A stretch of 64,000 nucleotides of DNA. Source: Phenylobacterium sp. J367. Lineage in GTDB: Bacteria > Pseudomonadota > Alphaproteobacteria > Caulobacterales > Caulobacteraceae. The notes beneath the pieces are model-generated. The model saw only the letters and a list, made by a program, of their open reading frames with translations, had not been told where the DNA came from and did not search any database. Location of the stretch: assembly GCF_024699985.1 (NCBI RefSeq), contig NZ_JAJONA010000001.1:3664501-3728500 (forward strand), written 5' to 3'. Of this stretch, positions 20,697-31,288 are shown piece after piece; within the stretch, counting starts at the first letter, position 1, and each line of letters begins with the position of its first letter. Position numbers and translations under genes: made by a program.

Positions 20697-21357
20697 TTGA
20701 GCCTTTTGGCGTCGAGTGCAGAGTCGCCCGCCCGCGGACGGCCAAGAGACGTCTCGATTGAGGCGCGGGTCTTCGACGCGGCGATGGCCGTCTATGCCGA
20801 GGGCGGCTGGGCCGCCTTCTCGTTCGAGGCGGTGGCCCGTCGCTCGGGGGGTGGGCAAGGCGTCCCTTTACCGCCGGTGGCCTGGCCGTGGCGAACTGTT
20901 GAGGCAGACCTTCGAGGCGCGCTGGCTCGCCGTCACGAAAATCGACACCGGAAACCTGCAGGGAGATCTGCGGGCCCTCGCTCGCATGGTGGCCCAAACC
21001 CTCACGGGTCCGTTCAGCGGTGCGCATCCACGGATCAGCCTGGACTTGGCCGAACATCCCGAGCTCCTGGCGTTCCTGCGTCCCTACGCGGAGGCCACCA
21101 TCGCGCAGGGACGGCACATCATCCGGCGAGCGATCGCCAGAGGCGAGCTCGCCGCATCAGTCAACCCGGGTCTGATCATGGATCTGGTGGTCGGGGCCGT
21201 CACCAACCACGTCCGGACGACGCCACGCCGTCTTCGTCAGGCGATGCTGGCGAAGATCGAGGCCTTCATCGACTCCATGGTCGAGGTCGTTCTCGCGGGC
21301 GTGGGCGCCAAAACCTTGCCCGTGCGCGCGCCAGGGCCGGGGGAGGAAGGCCTGTGA
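20697..21357 (+). pseudogene. TetR/AcrR family transcriptional regulator, frameshifted
   Basis: A repressor of about 219 residues. The N-terminal helix-turn-helix reads VFDAAMAVYAEGGWAAFSFE and AVARRSG, then the frame breaks in the G6 run at 20846-20851. Removing one G continues with GVGKASLYRRWPGRGELLRQ, the recognition helix, and a C-terminal ligand domain (MVAQTLTGPFSGAHPRISLD onwards). The start is probably TTG 20697, as no ATG is in frame nearby. Its stop overlaps the GTG of the monooxygenase gene, so it is co-transcribed with what it probably represses. Confidence 0.8.
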
Positions 21358-22975
21358 GCACTGACGCGGTGGACGCGGTGGTGGTTGGAGCTGGCTTCGG
21401 CGGCCTCTACATGGTCCATCGGCTGCGGCAGCTCGGCATGACGGTCCAGGGCTTCGATGCGGCGGGCGGCGTCGGCGGCACCTGGTACTGGAACCGCTAC
21501 CCCGGCGCGCGCTGCGACATCCCGAGCCTCTTCTACTCTTACACCTGGTCGCCCGAGGTCCAGCGGGAATGGCGCTGGAGCGAGATGTACGCCGCCCAGC
21601 CGGAAATCCTGGCCTACGCCGAGTTCGTGGCGGAGAAGTACGACCTGAAGCGGGTCTTCGCCTTCGAGTCCAAGGTGAGGTCGGCGGTCTGGGACGAGGC
21701 CGTCCGCCGCTGGACGGTGACCACGGATCGCGGTGATCGCGTCTCCGCCCGCTTCTGCATCATGGCGACGGGTTGCCTGTCGGCGCCTCGCGCGCCCGAC
21801 ATCCCCGGCCAGGACAGCTTCGGGGGGCCGGACCCTCCACACCGGCACGTGGCCGCACGAACCGGTCAGCTTCGAGGGGCAGAAGGTGGCGGTGATCGGC
21901 ACCGGCTCGTCCGCCATCCAGTCGATCACCGAGATCGCGCGGACGGCGTCCCACGTCTACGTCTTGCAGCGCACGCCGAACTTCAGCGTCCCGGCCCGGA
22001 ACAGGCCGCTAACCGAGCAGGACTACGCCGCGTTCTGGGAGCAGTACCCGGCCTACCGGCAGATGGTGCTGGAGGGCGCGGCGGGGATCGCCGGCGGCAG
22101 CCCCTTCCGCAGCCTCACGGCCGAACAGCAGCGCGCCAGGTTCGAAGAGCTGTGGAACATCGGCGGCGCCGGCTACCTCGGCGCCCTGGCGGACCTGCTG
22201 ACCAACCCGGTGGCCAACGCCGCGGCGGCCGACTTCGTGCGCGAGAAGATCCGCGAAACCGTGAAGGATCCCGCAGTCGCAGAGGCTCTCTCGCCCGACG
22301 ACCATCCGATCGGCGCCAAGCGGATCTGCGTCGACACCGGCTATTACGAGATCTTCAACCAGGAGAACGTCACCCTGGTGAACCTGCGCCAGGCCCCGAT
22401 CGCGTCGATTACGCCGCAGGGTGTGCGGACGACGGCCCAGGAGTATTCGGTCGACGCCATCGTCTACGCCACCGGCTTCGACGCCATGACGGGGGCGCTG
22501 CTGAACATCGACATCGTCGGGGAGGGCGGTGTCAGCCTGGCCGAGGCGTGGCGGGACGGGCCCAAGACATACCTGGGACTGCAAGTCGCCGGCTTCCCCC
22601 AACTTCTTCACCATCACCGGTCCGGGCAGCCCCTCGGTGCTGTCCAACATGATCAGCAGCTGCGAGCAGCACGTCGAATGGATCACCGATTGCTTGGCGT
22701 GGCTGGACGCCAACGGAGTCGATGCCATCGCGGCCGACCCGCAGGCCCAAGAGGACTGGGTCCGCAAGGTCAACGAGGCCGCCGACCAGACCCTCTTCCC
22801 GAAGGCCAACAGCTGGTACATCGGGGCGAACATCCCCGGAAAGCCGCGGGTCTTCATGCCCTACGTCGGCGGCCACTACCGACAGATCTGCAACACCGTG
22901 GCGGCGGACGGATACCGCGGGTTCCGTCTCTCGGGATCGGCGGACCGCGCCTCAAGGCGGGTGGTGCGGACATGA
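21354..22975 (+). pseudogene. Baeyer-Villiger monooxygenase (flavin-containing), frameshifted twice
   Basis: FAD/NADPH enzyme that inserts oxygen next to a ketone. Features in order: FAD motif VVVGAGFGGLYMVHRL at 9-24; GGVGGTWYWNRYPGARCDI; after a G6 run (21822-21827, one G too many) the Baeyer-Villiger fingerprint F-x-G-x3-H-x3-W as FGGRTLHTGTW; the NADPH motif VIGTGSSAIQ; and DAIVYATGFDAMTG. A second break is the C5 run at 22596-22600, after which GPGSPSVLSNMISSCEQHVE follows. The restored length of about 540 residues is normal. It would open a cyclic ketone to a lactone or ester, feeding the hydrolases and CoA ligase. Confidence 0.88.
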
Positions 22976-23035
22976 CCCGGTTGGATCGGCGAACGCAGGG
23001 TTCGTCGACTGCCCCCTCGCAGACAGGAGTCACCC

Positions 23036-24165
23036 ATGCCCCTTCATAGCCGCATCTGCGATATCTTCGGCATTCAGTATCCGATCGTGCTCGCCGGGAT
23101 GGGCGGCGCCAGCGTCCCGCGGCTGGCGGCGGCGGTTTCGAATGCAGGCGGGCTTGGCGTGCTGGGCGCGGCGGCCTGCTCGCGCGAGGAACTGCGCGAG
23201 TGGATCCGCGAGGTTCGATCCCTCACCGATAAGCCATTCGGTGTCGACACCCTTCTGCCGGCGTCGGTGCGGCGCGATGGGAGGGACACCGCGGGGCCGG
23301 GGAAGCCGTCGCCCCTGGACCTCGCGAGCGAATACCAATCCTTCGCGGACGAGTTCATGCGCCAGGAGGGCTTGACGAAAGTGGCGCGGCCGCCACGGCG
23401 GTCCAACGCCGACGGGCAAGGCGGGCCGATGTTCTTCTCGAAGGAATTCTTCGAGGAGCAGATGGAGGTGGTCGTCGAGGAGAGGGTCCCCGTCTATGCC
23501 GCCGGGCTTGGCAATCCGGGCCCGTGGATGGAGCGGATGCGCGAGAACGGCACCAAGGTCATGGCGGTCATCGGTTCAGTGAAGCACGCTCTGCAGGTGG
23601 CGGCTTCCGCGGTGGATGTGGTTGTCGCACAAGGTCATGACGGCGGCGGCCATAACTCCCCGGTCGGCACCATGGCGCTCATCCCGCAGGTCGTGGATGC
23701 GCTCGCGGGCCGCGTGCCGGTCCTTGGTGCGGGCGGTATCGCCGACGGGCGGGGGTCGCCGCTGCGCTGATGCTTGGCGCCGAAGGCGCCTGGATTGGAA
23801 CGGCCTTTCTCGCGACCGAGGAAGCCGGCATCCATCAGTTCCAGAAGGAAGCCCTTGTGGAATCCGGCGACACGGACACCGTGGTGTCGAAGTCCGTGAC
23901 CGGCAAGCCCGCGAGGCTTGTGCGGAACAAGTGGGCGCAGGCCTGGGTCGACGCCGGCAAGGAGCCCCTCCCGATGCCCTATCAGTCGATGATCTCCGGA
24001 CCGGTTCTCGCAGCCGCCACCCAGGCGGAACGCAAGGATATCGCGCCTGGCTTTGCTGGCCAGGGGCTCGGCTTGATCCGGCAGATACGTCCGGCGCGTG
24101 AAGTGCTGGAGGATCTCGTCAGGAGCGCGGAGGAGAGCCTCACGCGAGCCGGTCAGTTCTGTTGA
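23036..24165 (+). pseudogene. Nitronate monooxygenase family (NPD-like) flavoprotein, frameshifted
   Basis: FMN-dependent TIM-barrel protein of the 2-nitropropane dioxygenase family. It begins MPLHSRICDIFGIQYPIVLA with GMGGASVPRLAAAVSNAGGLG, then VVVAQGHDGGGHNS (phosphate/active-site His region) and PVLGAGGIADG. At the G5 run 23751-23755 one G is missing; supplying it gives GVAAALMLGAEGAWIGTAFL and the usual C-terminus, a total of about 376 residues. In steroid and terpenoid clusters such proteins often act as enoyl-CoA reductases rather than on nitroalkanes, so the assigned name should not be read as the function. Confidence 0.85.
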
Positions 24166-24621
24166 GTGGGCGATGGGCTGGGGAGACGTGCGGTGACCGA
24201 TGACGCTGAGCTGCCTGGCGCTGCCCCTGTCAAGGCCTGGCAGGCGGCATTGCGGGCCGCCCCCTTTCACAACTGGCTGGACCTGGACATCGTGGCACTC
24301 TCGGACGACGGCCTCGAACTCGCGATGCCCTGGCGGGACGAGATTGTCTCCAACCCCCGCATCGGTTCCGTCCATGGGGGCGTTCTGGCCTCGTTGATCG
24401 ATCTCGCCGGGTTCTACGTCCTGCTGGTTCACGGCCATCGGGTCACCGCGACCGCTACACTCTCGGTGGACTATCACCGTCCGGCGACCGCTGGGCCCAT
24501 TCTCACATCCTCAAGGATCGTGAAGGTTGGGCGGCGGCTGTCAGTGGCCGAAAGCATGGTGCGAAGCGCTGGCGGTGACCTATACGCCAGCGGCCGCGGC
24601 GTCTATCTCACGGGCGAATAG
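24166..24621 (+). CDS. Hotdog-fold thioesterase (PaaI family)
   Basis: A hotdog-fold acyl-CoA thioesterase of 151 residues, or 142 if it starts at GTG 24193 (VTDDAELPGAAPVKAW), which I favour slightly. The diagnostic segment NPRIGSVHGGVLASLIDLAG carries the His-Gly-Gly motif and acidic catalytic residue, followed by SVDYHRPATAGPI and the final strand. It hydrolyses an acyl-CoA to free acid and CoA, probably to release dead-end intermediates of the same operon. It follows the flavoprotein stop directly. Confidence 0.85.
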   Translation: MGDGLGRRAVTDDAELPGAAPVKAWQAALRAAPFHNWLDLDIVALSDDGLELAMPWRDEIVSNPRIGSVHGGVLASLIDLAGFYVLLVHGHRVTATATLSVDYHRPATAGPILTSSRIVKVGRRLSVAESMVRSAGGDLYASGRGVYLTGE

Positions 24622-24792
24622 CGTGACCCAAAGGCCAGCGCACCCGCCGCCGCCCGGGCGGCTCCGGCAGATGACCGGCGGTCGCCCGGCTGCACCATCC
24701 GCAGTTCGTGGGCGACCGATGAGCGTTTAGCCGAGCTGAGCGCCGGCAGAGGATAGCAGCCGTCAGCGCCCGAGTGAGTTCTGACGCCTTGG

Positions 24793-25122
24793 CTAGCGGT
24801 TGGGTCTGCAGGCGGCCAGCTTCTCTGGGGGAAGCTTGTCGCGAGAGTCGCCGAACGCAGTGATCACCCCGACCCGCTTCGCGAGTTGCTTGCAGGCGCT
24901 TACGCTCAGTGTCTGGTTGGTCCGAGCCCGAGCCACGCAGCGGGCGTCCTGACAATTGAACACAGCGCCGCCAGCGACGATCTTTAAGGGCTCGTTGAGC
25001 GCGGTTTCAAGCTGCGCCACGACCGGCTCAGCGGCCTGGCCGGCTGCAACGATTGCGAGCGTCGCCAGGAGCCCTCCGACAGATGCTTTCAGAAACCTCA
25101 CCCTGTATCCCCCCATTTCCAA
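24793..25122 (-). CDS. Small secreted protein, CC_3452 family-like
   Basis: A 109-residue exported protein. After MGGYRVRFLK comes a hydrophobic signal core with cleavage near GQAAEP. The mature part carries IVAGGAVFNCQDARCVARA and LSVSACKQLAKRVGVITAFG, with four Cys (two likely disulfides) and a C-terminal LAACRP. The spacing matches what I recall of the small CC_3452 family of Caulobacterales. Function unknown. ATG 25122 or the in-frame ATG two codons later may be the start. It is separated from both neighbours and is probably monocistronic. Confidence 0.7.
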   Translation of the reverse strand: MEMGGYRVRFLKASVGGLLATLAIVAAGQAAEPVVAQLETALNEPLKIVAGGAVFNCQDARCVARARTNQTLSVSACKQLAKRVGVITAFGDSRDKLPPEKLAACRPNR

Positions 25123-25550
25123 CGCTGCAGCTCAGACCGCCAAATACGATTGTAACATACAGCGCAAACTCGGCCCGCGGAAGATCGGCCTTGGCGGCGC
25201 AGGTCCCCTTCGTGTCTCCCTTGGTCGCGGGCGCTTTTCGCCGCCGCACCGACGGCGCAGCTCACAGCCCCGCTTTTCTCATTGCGTGACCCGGAAAGTG
25301 CGGCGAAGCTAAAGCAACGAAGATTACATGTCCCGTCTGCTGCGCCGAAGATGCAGCATCGTCGCGACTGGAGGACGCGAAGGTGTCGAGCGTTTCGCGC
25401 GTACCTTGGCTTCGGACACGGACCTTCGGGGCGCTGCAATGCGCAGCCTCCGGCCTTTCATCGTACTCAGTTCGTATTTCGGCGGCTTCCATGCCGCACG
25501 GTCTCAGAAGACACAATCAAAGAAGTGAGAAAAACAGGGAGGAGTCTATC
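25123..25550. promoter_or_regulatory. Intergenic leader of the TonB receptor gene
   Basis: No gene is supported here. The 3' end carries a strong ribosome-binding site, AGGGAGGAG at 25536-25544, six bases before TTG 25551, which decides the receptor start. No confident promoter, riboswitch or operator was recognised in the remaining bases. Confidence 0.45.
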
Positions 25551-28500
25551 TTGACCAGGCGTAGTCACCTATTCGGTGGTTCGATACTTTCCATCGCCAT
25601 CTCCTTCGGGGGGCGCGGGCTTGGCGGACGCCCAGGCCCAGACCAGCCAACCGGCCGAAGTGGAGGAAGTCGTCGTGACCGGCTCCTTTATCGCCGGCAC
25701 GCCCGAGGACGCGGCCCTGCCCGTCGACGTGCTCAGCGCAGAGGACCTGGAGGAGCAGGGCTCGCCGACGGTCGTCCAGCTCGTCAAGAACGTGACCTCG
25801 TCGCAATCGGCGCTGGGCGAGAGCAACCGCTACAACGGCGGCGCGGGGACGGCGACGATCAACCTGCGGGGCTTCGGTGCGGCACGGACGCTGACCCTGA
25901 TGAATGGCCGTCGGCTCGCTGACAGCCCCGTAGCCGCCTTCCAAGGCGGCGGCGCCAACCTCAACTTCATCCCGACCGCCGCCGTCGGGCGGATCGAGAT
26001 CCTCAAGGACGGGGCGGCGGCCACCTATGGCTCCGACGCCATCGGGGGCGTGGTGAATTTCATCACCCGCAAGGATCTCGACAACCTCGAGGTCAGCGCC
26101 GAATACGCCTTCATCGACGGCTCGGACGGCGACTACCGGCTCGACGCGGCGTGGGGCAAGCAGTTCGACAACGGCAACGTCTTGCTCACTGGCGGGTACC
26201 GCCACCGTTCGCGGCTTGACATCCATGACCGCGACTGGGCGCTCCGGTCGTTTGATTTCGGCGGCTATGCAGGCGCAGGGGGCTGGACCGGGGCGTCGAA
26301 CCCCGGCCTGTTCCTCGCCGGAGCGAACCTCTTCCGCGATAACGGCTGCGAGGAGTTGGGCGGCGTCCTCACCAACAACGTGACCTACCAGAATCCGCTG
26401 AACGGCACGCTAGGACAGGGCGCCACAGCCACGGTCGCGGTGCCGACGGGGCCGCAGAATCCAGCGACATTCAGTTCCACGTGCCGGTTCCAGTTCTCCA
26501 ACTTCAACGACCTGGTCAATGAGGAGGACCACTACCAACTCTACGGTGAGGTGAACTTCGATCTTTCGGAGACGATGTCCTTCCACGGGGAAGTCGCCTG
26601 GACGAAGAACGACACGCCGGTCCAGCGGATTTCGCCTGCGAACCTGACTGCCCAATATCCGTCGCCAGTTTCGGCGGGCGGCACGTCATTCTCGCCGACA
26701 GCTCCCAACGGCCCTAACTTCTCAGTTCCGTACAACATTCCAGCCAACCACCCGGGCCTCGTGGCCTTGCTGAACAGCTGCGCCGCGCCGTTGACCGCCG
26801 CGCAATGCGCGGCGATCCGCGCCACCGCCAACAGCAGCGTCGGCGCCCAGCCTGGCGCGCCCCTGGGCGCCCGGGGGTGGATATCGTTCAGCTCGGCTGG
26901 CGCGCGATCGCCTTCGCCGGCCATCCGCTCAACCCCGACAAGGCCGACCACCAGTCGATCCAGAACGACGGCTTCCGCGTCTCGGGCGGCTTCCAGGGCA
27001 AGGTGTTCGGAAGCGTCAACTACGACACGGCGCTCACCTATATGGAGCAGAAGAACACCTCGAACACGAACGACCTCCTGGTCCGCAATATCCAGCTGGC
27101 CCTGCGCGGCTTCGGGGCCAAGGCAGACGATCCGGGCGGCTGTAGCGCGGCCGAGACCGCCAACTTCACGACCGGCGCCGGCAACGCCGCGTTGGGGTGC
27201 TACTACTTCAATCCGTTCACCAACGGCGTCGCCACAAGCGTGGTGAATGGCGCGGCCAATCCGTTCTTCAACCCGTCGGTGGCGAACGACCCGCAGGTGG
27301 TCGCCTGGCTGTACGGAAACTACACCAATGTCTTGACGAACCGGCTGCTCGTGGCCGACGTCGTCTTCTCGGGCGAAAGCGGCATCGAGCTTCCCGGCGG
27401 CCCCGTGGCCTGGGCGGCCGGCGCGCAATACCGCTACACCCAGGAGATTCGGAAGTACGGCGCCCTCTTCAATTCGGCGGAGACGCCATGCCCGGACCGC
27501 CCGGCGTGCGCCGATGAAAGTGGGCCCCTACAGTTCTTCGGGTCCGATTCCGACCGCGACGACGACGCGAATGTGAAGGCGATCTTCGCTGAGTTGCAGT
27601 TCCCCGTCACGGCCGCCATCAACGTCAACTTCGCGATCCGCCACGAGGACTACCAAGGCGCCGTCGGCTCCACCACCAACCCCAAGGTGGCCCTGAAATG
27701 GCAGGTGGTCGACTGGCTTGCGCTGCGCGGCACGGCTAGCACCACCTTCCGGGCGCCCGGGCCGGGCCTGGTTGGCAACAACTGCAATAATGGCGTGCGC
27801 GTGCTCGGAAGCGCCTACCGCGCCTTCCAGAGCTGTGGCAATCCCGACCTGAAGCCCGAGAAGGCCGACACCTTCAATGTCGGCGCCATCCTGGATCTCG
27901 GCGGCTTCTCCGCCACCGTCGATTACTTTAATTTCAAGTTCAAGGACGAGATCATCGAGGAAAGTGGCGCTCGCCTGTACGCCGCAATGTTCCCGGGCGC
28001 GTCCAACGTGAACTGCGGAAATCCGGCCTTCGCAGCGCTGCAAGCCCGCTTTACGTTCGCCGGCGCTTGCGGCGCGGCGAACGTGGCCCGCCTCCGCAGC
28101 TTTGTGGTCAACGGCCCGACGACGGATACTTCCGGGGTGGAGTTCCGCGCGCAGTACGACTGGGACGGCTGGTTCGATGGCCATTGGGCAGTTGGAGGCG
28201 AGGCCACCTACCTGATCGAATATAAGCGCGGCGAAGTGACCATGCTCGGCGCAGACATCCCTATCTCGCCTGAGGAGGACCGCGCAGGTCTGTCCGACCT
28301 GATCAACGACTTCTTCTCCTACCCCGAGCTCAAGGCCAACGCCTTCGCGGCGTTCGTGAAGGGGCCGCTTTCGGTGCGCTGGCAGACGCGGTTCTCGGAA
28401 GGCACATCGCCTGCCTTCGGATCGCCGCTGTTCGTCACCGTCCCAAATTCGGCCGCGACAACGGGCGCGGCGGCCTGCGCGGGCGCTTCCACGTCGTGCG

Positions 28501-28718
28501 CTGGGCGCGACCTCCTGCCCGTCGGCAAGTCAAAGGCCTTCTGGCAGCACGACCTGATCGTGCGCTGGGAAGCGCCGTGGGACTCGGTGGTGACGGCGAG
28601 CATCCAGAACGTCTTCGACAAGGACCCGCCGTACGTTCCGAGCCAGTACAACTACGACTACACCTCGGGAAACCCGCTTGGCCGTGTGGTCGAGGTCGGC
28701 ATCAGAAAGACATTCTAG
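25551..28718 (+). pseudogene. TonB-dependent receptor, frameshifted twice
   Basis: Outer-membrane active transporter of roughly 1055 residues. TTG start with strong ribosome-binding site. The signal peptide LTRRSHLFGGSILSIAISF breaks in the G6 run 25608-25613; one G fewer continues to AGLADAQAQ. The plug domain has the TonB-box-like EEVVVTGSFI, INLRGFGAARTLTLMNGRR, EILKDGAAATYGSDAIGGVV. The second break is the G5 run 26873-26877, missing one G. The barrel ends in FDKDPPYVPSQYNYDYTSGN and a terminal aromatic, RKTF. It is of the large plug type common in Caulobacterales, probably taking up the substrate of the adjacent catabolic operons. Confidence 0.88.
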
Positions 28719-29377
28719 GGCTTCGATCCGCAGGGGCGTCGCTCCCTGGCGAGCGGCGCTCCTGCTTCCGGTGTTCCGTTCAGCGGGCGTTTTTCGAGGC
28801 GGCGGCGCGATTCACTGTGAAGCTGCCCCTAGTTCAGGTCTATCCCACCGGGCCGCTGAGCCCGGACGCCGATCGCCTGCCCCCAGGCGAAGTTGGCGTG
28901 CGTGTGGAGGTGCACGGCGAGGCGGGACCAGGGATAGCCGGTCGATGGCACATGGCGCCAACAGGCATGACACACATCTCCAGGCACGGCATCGCCCGCG
29001 TGATGCTGCTGGGACGGCATCGCTTCGGGTCGGCCAAGCTGTTTCACGAGGGTGGCAGCTTGCGGCTGGCAGTCTTCAACTGGTGGTTCACCTGCCGGAC
29101 GCGTTGAGCCACGGCCACGATCTATGTGCGCTGGCTGCGTCCACCCGTCGGGCGGCAACGGTCGGGCTTCGCCGGATCGCCGCGCCGATTGGCAGCCAAG
29201 GGGCCTTGGAAGCATGTAGCCGATGAGTGCGACACACATGGAATGTAGGTGGGCGATCACCTCGTTGACGCTCGCGGACTACTGGGTGGACCGGCGACGC
29301 ATCTTCACCCTCAACGAGCCATGCAAGGGCTCAAGAGACGGGACCAACGGTCGGGGTCCTCGCGGGAATCTATCAGT
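28719..29377. other. Gap without a supported gene
   Basis: About 660 bases between the TonB receptor and the IclR gene. Open frames exist on both strands, but none shows recognisable domains, a convincing start or a consistent translation. The region may hold scrambled remnants at the junction between the high-GC acyl-CoA island and the lower-GC aromatic island. I see no insertion-sequence ends in it. Confidence 0.35.
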
Positions 29378-30232
29378 TCACTCAGCGGCCACAGAACCAT
29401 TTCGATCGTCGATGTGTCGTGAAAAAACCGCGCCTAGCGCCAACAGGCGCGCCGACACTTCTCCGGCGCTCTGCTTAAGCGCCTCGATCAAACCAAGATC
29501 ATCACAGCGCGTGTTCTTACCGGAAGCCGAGATTGCCGCTACGACACGCCCATTGCCATCTCGCACGGGCACGGCGGCGCAGTACAAATCCTCGTCCACT
29601 TCGGCATTGTCAAAGGCATAGCCCAATGCGCGAACCGTCTCAAGTTCTTCACGTATCTGATCAGGCGATGTTATCGTATGCTTGGTTAAAGCCACAAATT
29701 CTCCACTACCCAGATACTGGGATAAGCGTTGCTCATGTAGATCGGCCAGGAGGATCTTTCCAATACCAGAGCAATACGCTTCGAGTTGCATACCTTCCCG
29801 TGTGAACAGGAGTTCTGAATGCACGCCCTCCTTGACCAGGTATGTCACCATATCCTCCTCAAGTACGCCAAGATGGATGGTGCGAGCTAATTGAGACGCC
29901 AACTTGCGCAGGATCGGTCGGCTCATCGCCGCTACTAGGCTGTTGAAATCCGTCAGCCCCGCGACCTGTGCCACCGCTCCGCCGGCCGCGTATTTCCCCG
30001 AACCAATCCTCGCAAGAAGGCCTCGGCTCTCGAAGACGGAAATCAATCGATAGGCGGTCGAAGCTGGAATCCGCAGATCCGCCGCGACCTCGCGGAGAGA
30101 TCGGTCGGGCTCGGCCGTAAGGCGCAGCCACAGATCCAGCGCTTTCGCCAGAGCTGCGGCGCCGCTCGTGTGATCCTGAGACCATGGGGCCTCGCTTGGC
30201 GTTCTCACGATGTGGGACTCCCTGTTCCGCAC
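29378..30232 (-). CDS. IclR family transcriptional regulator
   Basis: Pathway-specific regulator of about 276-284 residues. The N-terminal winged helix spans ALAKALDLWLRLTAEPDRSL, EVAADLRIPASTAYRLISVF and ESRGLL; the C-terminal effector domain contains YLVKEGVHSELLFTREGM, YCSGIGKILLA, GYAFDNAEVDEDLYCAAVPV and VVAAISASG. GTG 30232 gives the longest form; GTG 30208 (VRTPSEAPW) is an alternative that would free a dyad in the divergent spacer. It is transcribed away from the hydratase gene, the usual arrangement for IclR activators of aromatic operons. Confidence 0.92.
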   Translation of the reverse strand: MRNRESHIVRTPSEAPWSQDHTSGAAALAKALDLWLRLTAEPDRSLREVAADLRIPASTAYRLISVFESRGLLARIGSGKYAAGGAVAQVAGLTDFNSLVAAMSRPILRKLASQLARTIHLGVLEEDMVTYLVKEGVHSELLFTREGMQLEAYCSGIGKILLADLHEQRLSQYLGSGEFVALTKHTITSPDQIREELETVRALGYAFDNAEVDEDLYCAAVPVRDGNGRVVAAISASGKNTRCDDLGLIEALKQSAGEVSARLLALGAVFSRHIDDRNGSVAAE

Positions 30233-30302
30233 TCATTGCTGGTCCATGCCTGTGAGCTCTACGCTTGCCCCAACAAAACACAAAATCGGGAGGGACGCCC
30301 AA

Positions 30303-31091
30303 ATGGCGTCTGAGACATTTGGCAACTTGGCCGCGCGTCTGCGGCAGGCCTACGATCGGGGGCCTGTTCCGCCCCTGCGAGACGGCCTTGCTCCGTCGGA
30401 CATGGAAGGCGCCTATGCCGTCCAGAGCCTCAATACCCGCTACTGGGTAGAGGCCGGCCGCCGGATCATCGGCAAGAAGATAGGTCTGACATCCGAAGCT
30501 GTGCAAAAGCAACTCGGCGTCAACCAACCTGACTTCGGGGCTTTGTTTTCTGACATGGAAATCATCGATGGCGGAGAATTAGACCCGAAGAAGGTTCTTC
30601 AGCCGAAAGCGGAAGCGGAGATCGCCATTGTTTTGGGCAGGGATCTGGACGGGTTAGACATAAGCATTGGCGATATTGTCGCGGCCGTTGATCACATTTC
30701 ACCTGCCATCGAAATAGTCGACAGTCGTATCGAGGATTGGAAGATAACGTTCGCCGACACCGTGGCAGACAACGGGTCTTCAGCATTCTTCGTCTTGGGC
30801 CGGCAACGTATCCCCCTACGAGATCTCGATCTTCGGACTTGCGGAATGATCCTCGAGGTCAATGGCGCGGTGGCCTCGATGGGGGTTGGCGCCGCTTGCC
30901 TTGGCAGTCCGCTCAACGCCGCCGCATGGCTGGCGCGCACGCTCGCGACCAGGGGCGAGCCGTTGCGCGCGGGCGACCTGGTGTTGACGGGCGCGCTTGG
31001 GCCGATGGTGTCGCTCGCGCCGGGGGATTCAGTCGGGGTCTCCATCGGCGGCCTCGGCGATTGCGGGTTCAAGTACGGAGTAGCGGCGTGA
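30303..31091 (+). CDS. 2-keto-4-pentenoate hydratase (2-hydroxypenta-2,4-dienoate hydratase)
   Basis: Meta-cleavage lower-pathway enzyme: 2-hydroxypenta-2,4-dienoate + water gives 4-hydroxy-2-oxovalerate. The 262 residues are normal for the MhpD/BphH/XylJ family, with GRRIIGKKIGLTSEAVQKQL (entry segment), QPDFGALFSDM, KAEAEIAIVLGRDL (metal-binding Glu pair), the SPAIEIVDSRIEDW segment and VLTGALGPMVSLAPGD. A GGGAGGGA ribosome-binding site precedes ATG 30303. The stop overlaps the GTG of the following dehydrogenase fragment. This is the functional copy; copy 2 is deleted internally. Confidence 0.92.
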   Translation: MASETFGNLAARLRQAYDRGPVPPLRDGLAPSDMEGAYAVQSLNTRYWVEAGRRIIGKKIGLTSEAVQKQLGVNQPDFGALFSDMEIIDGGELDPKKVLQPKAEAEIAIVLGRDLDGLDISIGDIVAAVDHISPAIEIVDSRIEDWKITFADTVADNGSSAFFVLGRQRIPLRDLDLRTCGMILEVNGAVASMGVGAACLGSPLNAAAWLARTLATRGEPLRAGDLVLTGALGPMVSLAPGDSVGVSIGGLGDCGFKYGVAA

Positions 31092-31168
31092 GCGTACAGA
31101 CGAAGGTCGCGATCATCGGGTCCGGCAACATTGGTACGGATCTGATGTTTAAGATCCTAAGGAAATCA
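31088..31168 (+). pseudogene. Acetaldehyde dehydrogenase, 5' fragment
   Basis: Only the first 27 codons survive: [20 protein letters not shown] and then FKIL, comprising the Rossmann Gly motif. They match the gene at 50299 almost base for base. After base 31168 the sequence becomes unrelated and AT-richer. The frame stays open and runs into the TonB receptor, so automated callers could extend the receptor upstream. The fragment marks one endpoint of the duplication that split the pathway. Confidence 0.85.
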
Positions 31169-31288
31169 ATCTGGCCACCCTGCCGCCGAGGCGGTCTCAA
31201 CGTTCGGACAAAAAAATGCCGAACGCGCGACCGGCGCCAGCCAACAAGCCAAACAATAAATAATGCATTGCTAGACAGGGAGGGATGT

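Larger units (their letters stand above)
30201..31168 (+). repeat. Direct repeat copy 1 (hydratase plus 5' end of acetaldehyde dehydrogenase)
   Basis: This segment reappears at 49676-50369 in the same orientation. Similarity starts in the iclR 5' end (TTCTCACGATGTGGGACTC), spans the whole hydratase gene and ends 81 bases into the acetaldehyde dehydrogenase gene, where the two copies diverge abruptly after GATGTTTAAGATCCT. The last roughly 70 bases are identical; the hydratase parts differ by scattered substitutions and copy 2 lacks about 270 internal bases. Confidence 0.85.

Noticed and set aside
20846..20851. Programmed frameshifting as a regulatory device in TetR and other catabolic genes.
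   Set aside because: The runs are plain G/C homopolymers in unrelated genes, need both insertions and deletions to repair, and lack slippery heptamers or conserved placement.
28496..29107. Plus-strand frame overlapping the TonB receptor end and the following gap.
   Set aside because: The first part is a shadow of the receptor, and the rest (VQVYPTGPLSPDADRLPPGE) has no start signal or known domain.
30737..31288. Upstream extension of the TonB receptor frame at 31289 to about 1005 codons.
   Set aside because: The extension is out-of-frame hydratase sequence plus the 27-codon dehydrogenase fragment. A good ribosome-binding site and signal peptide support ATG 31289.
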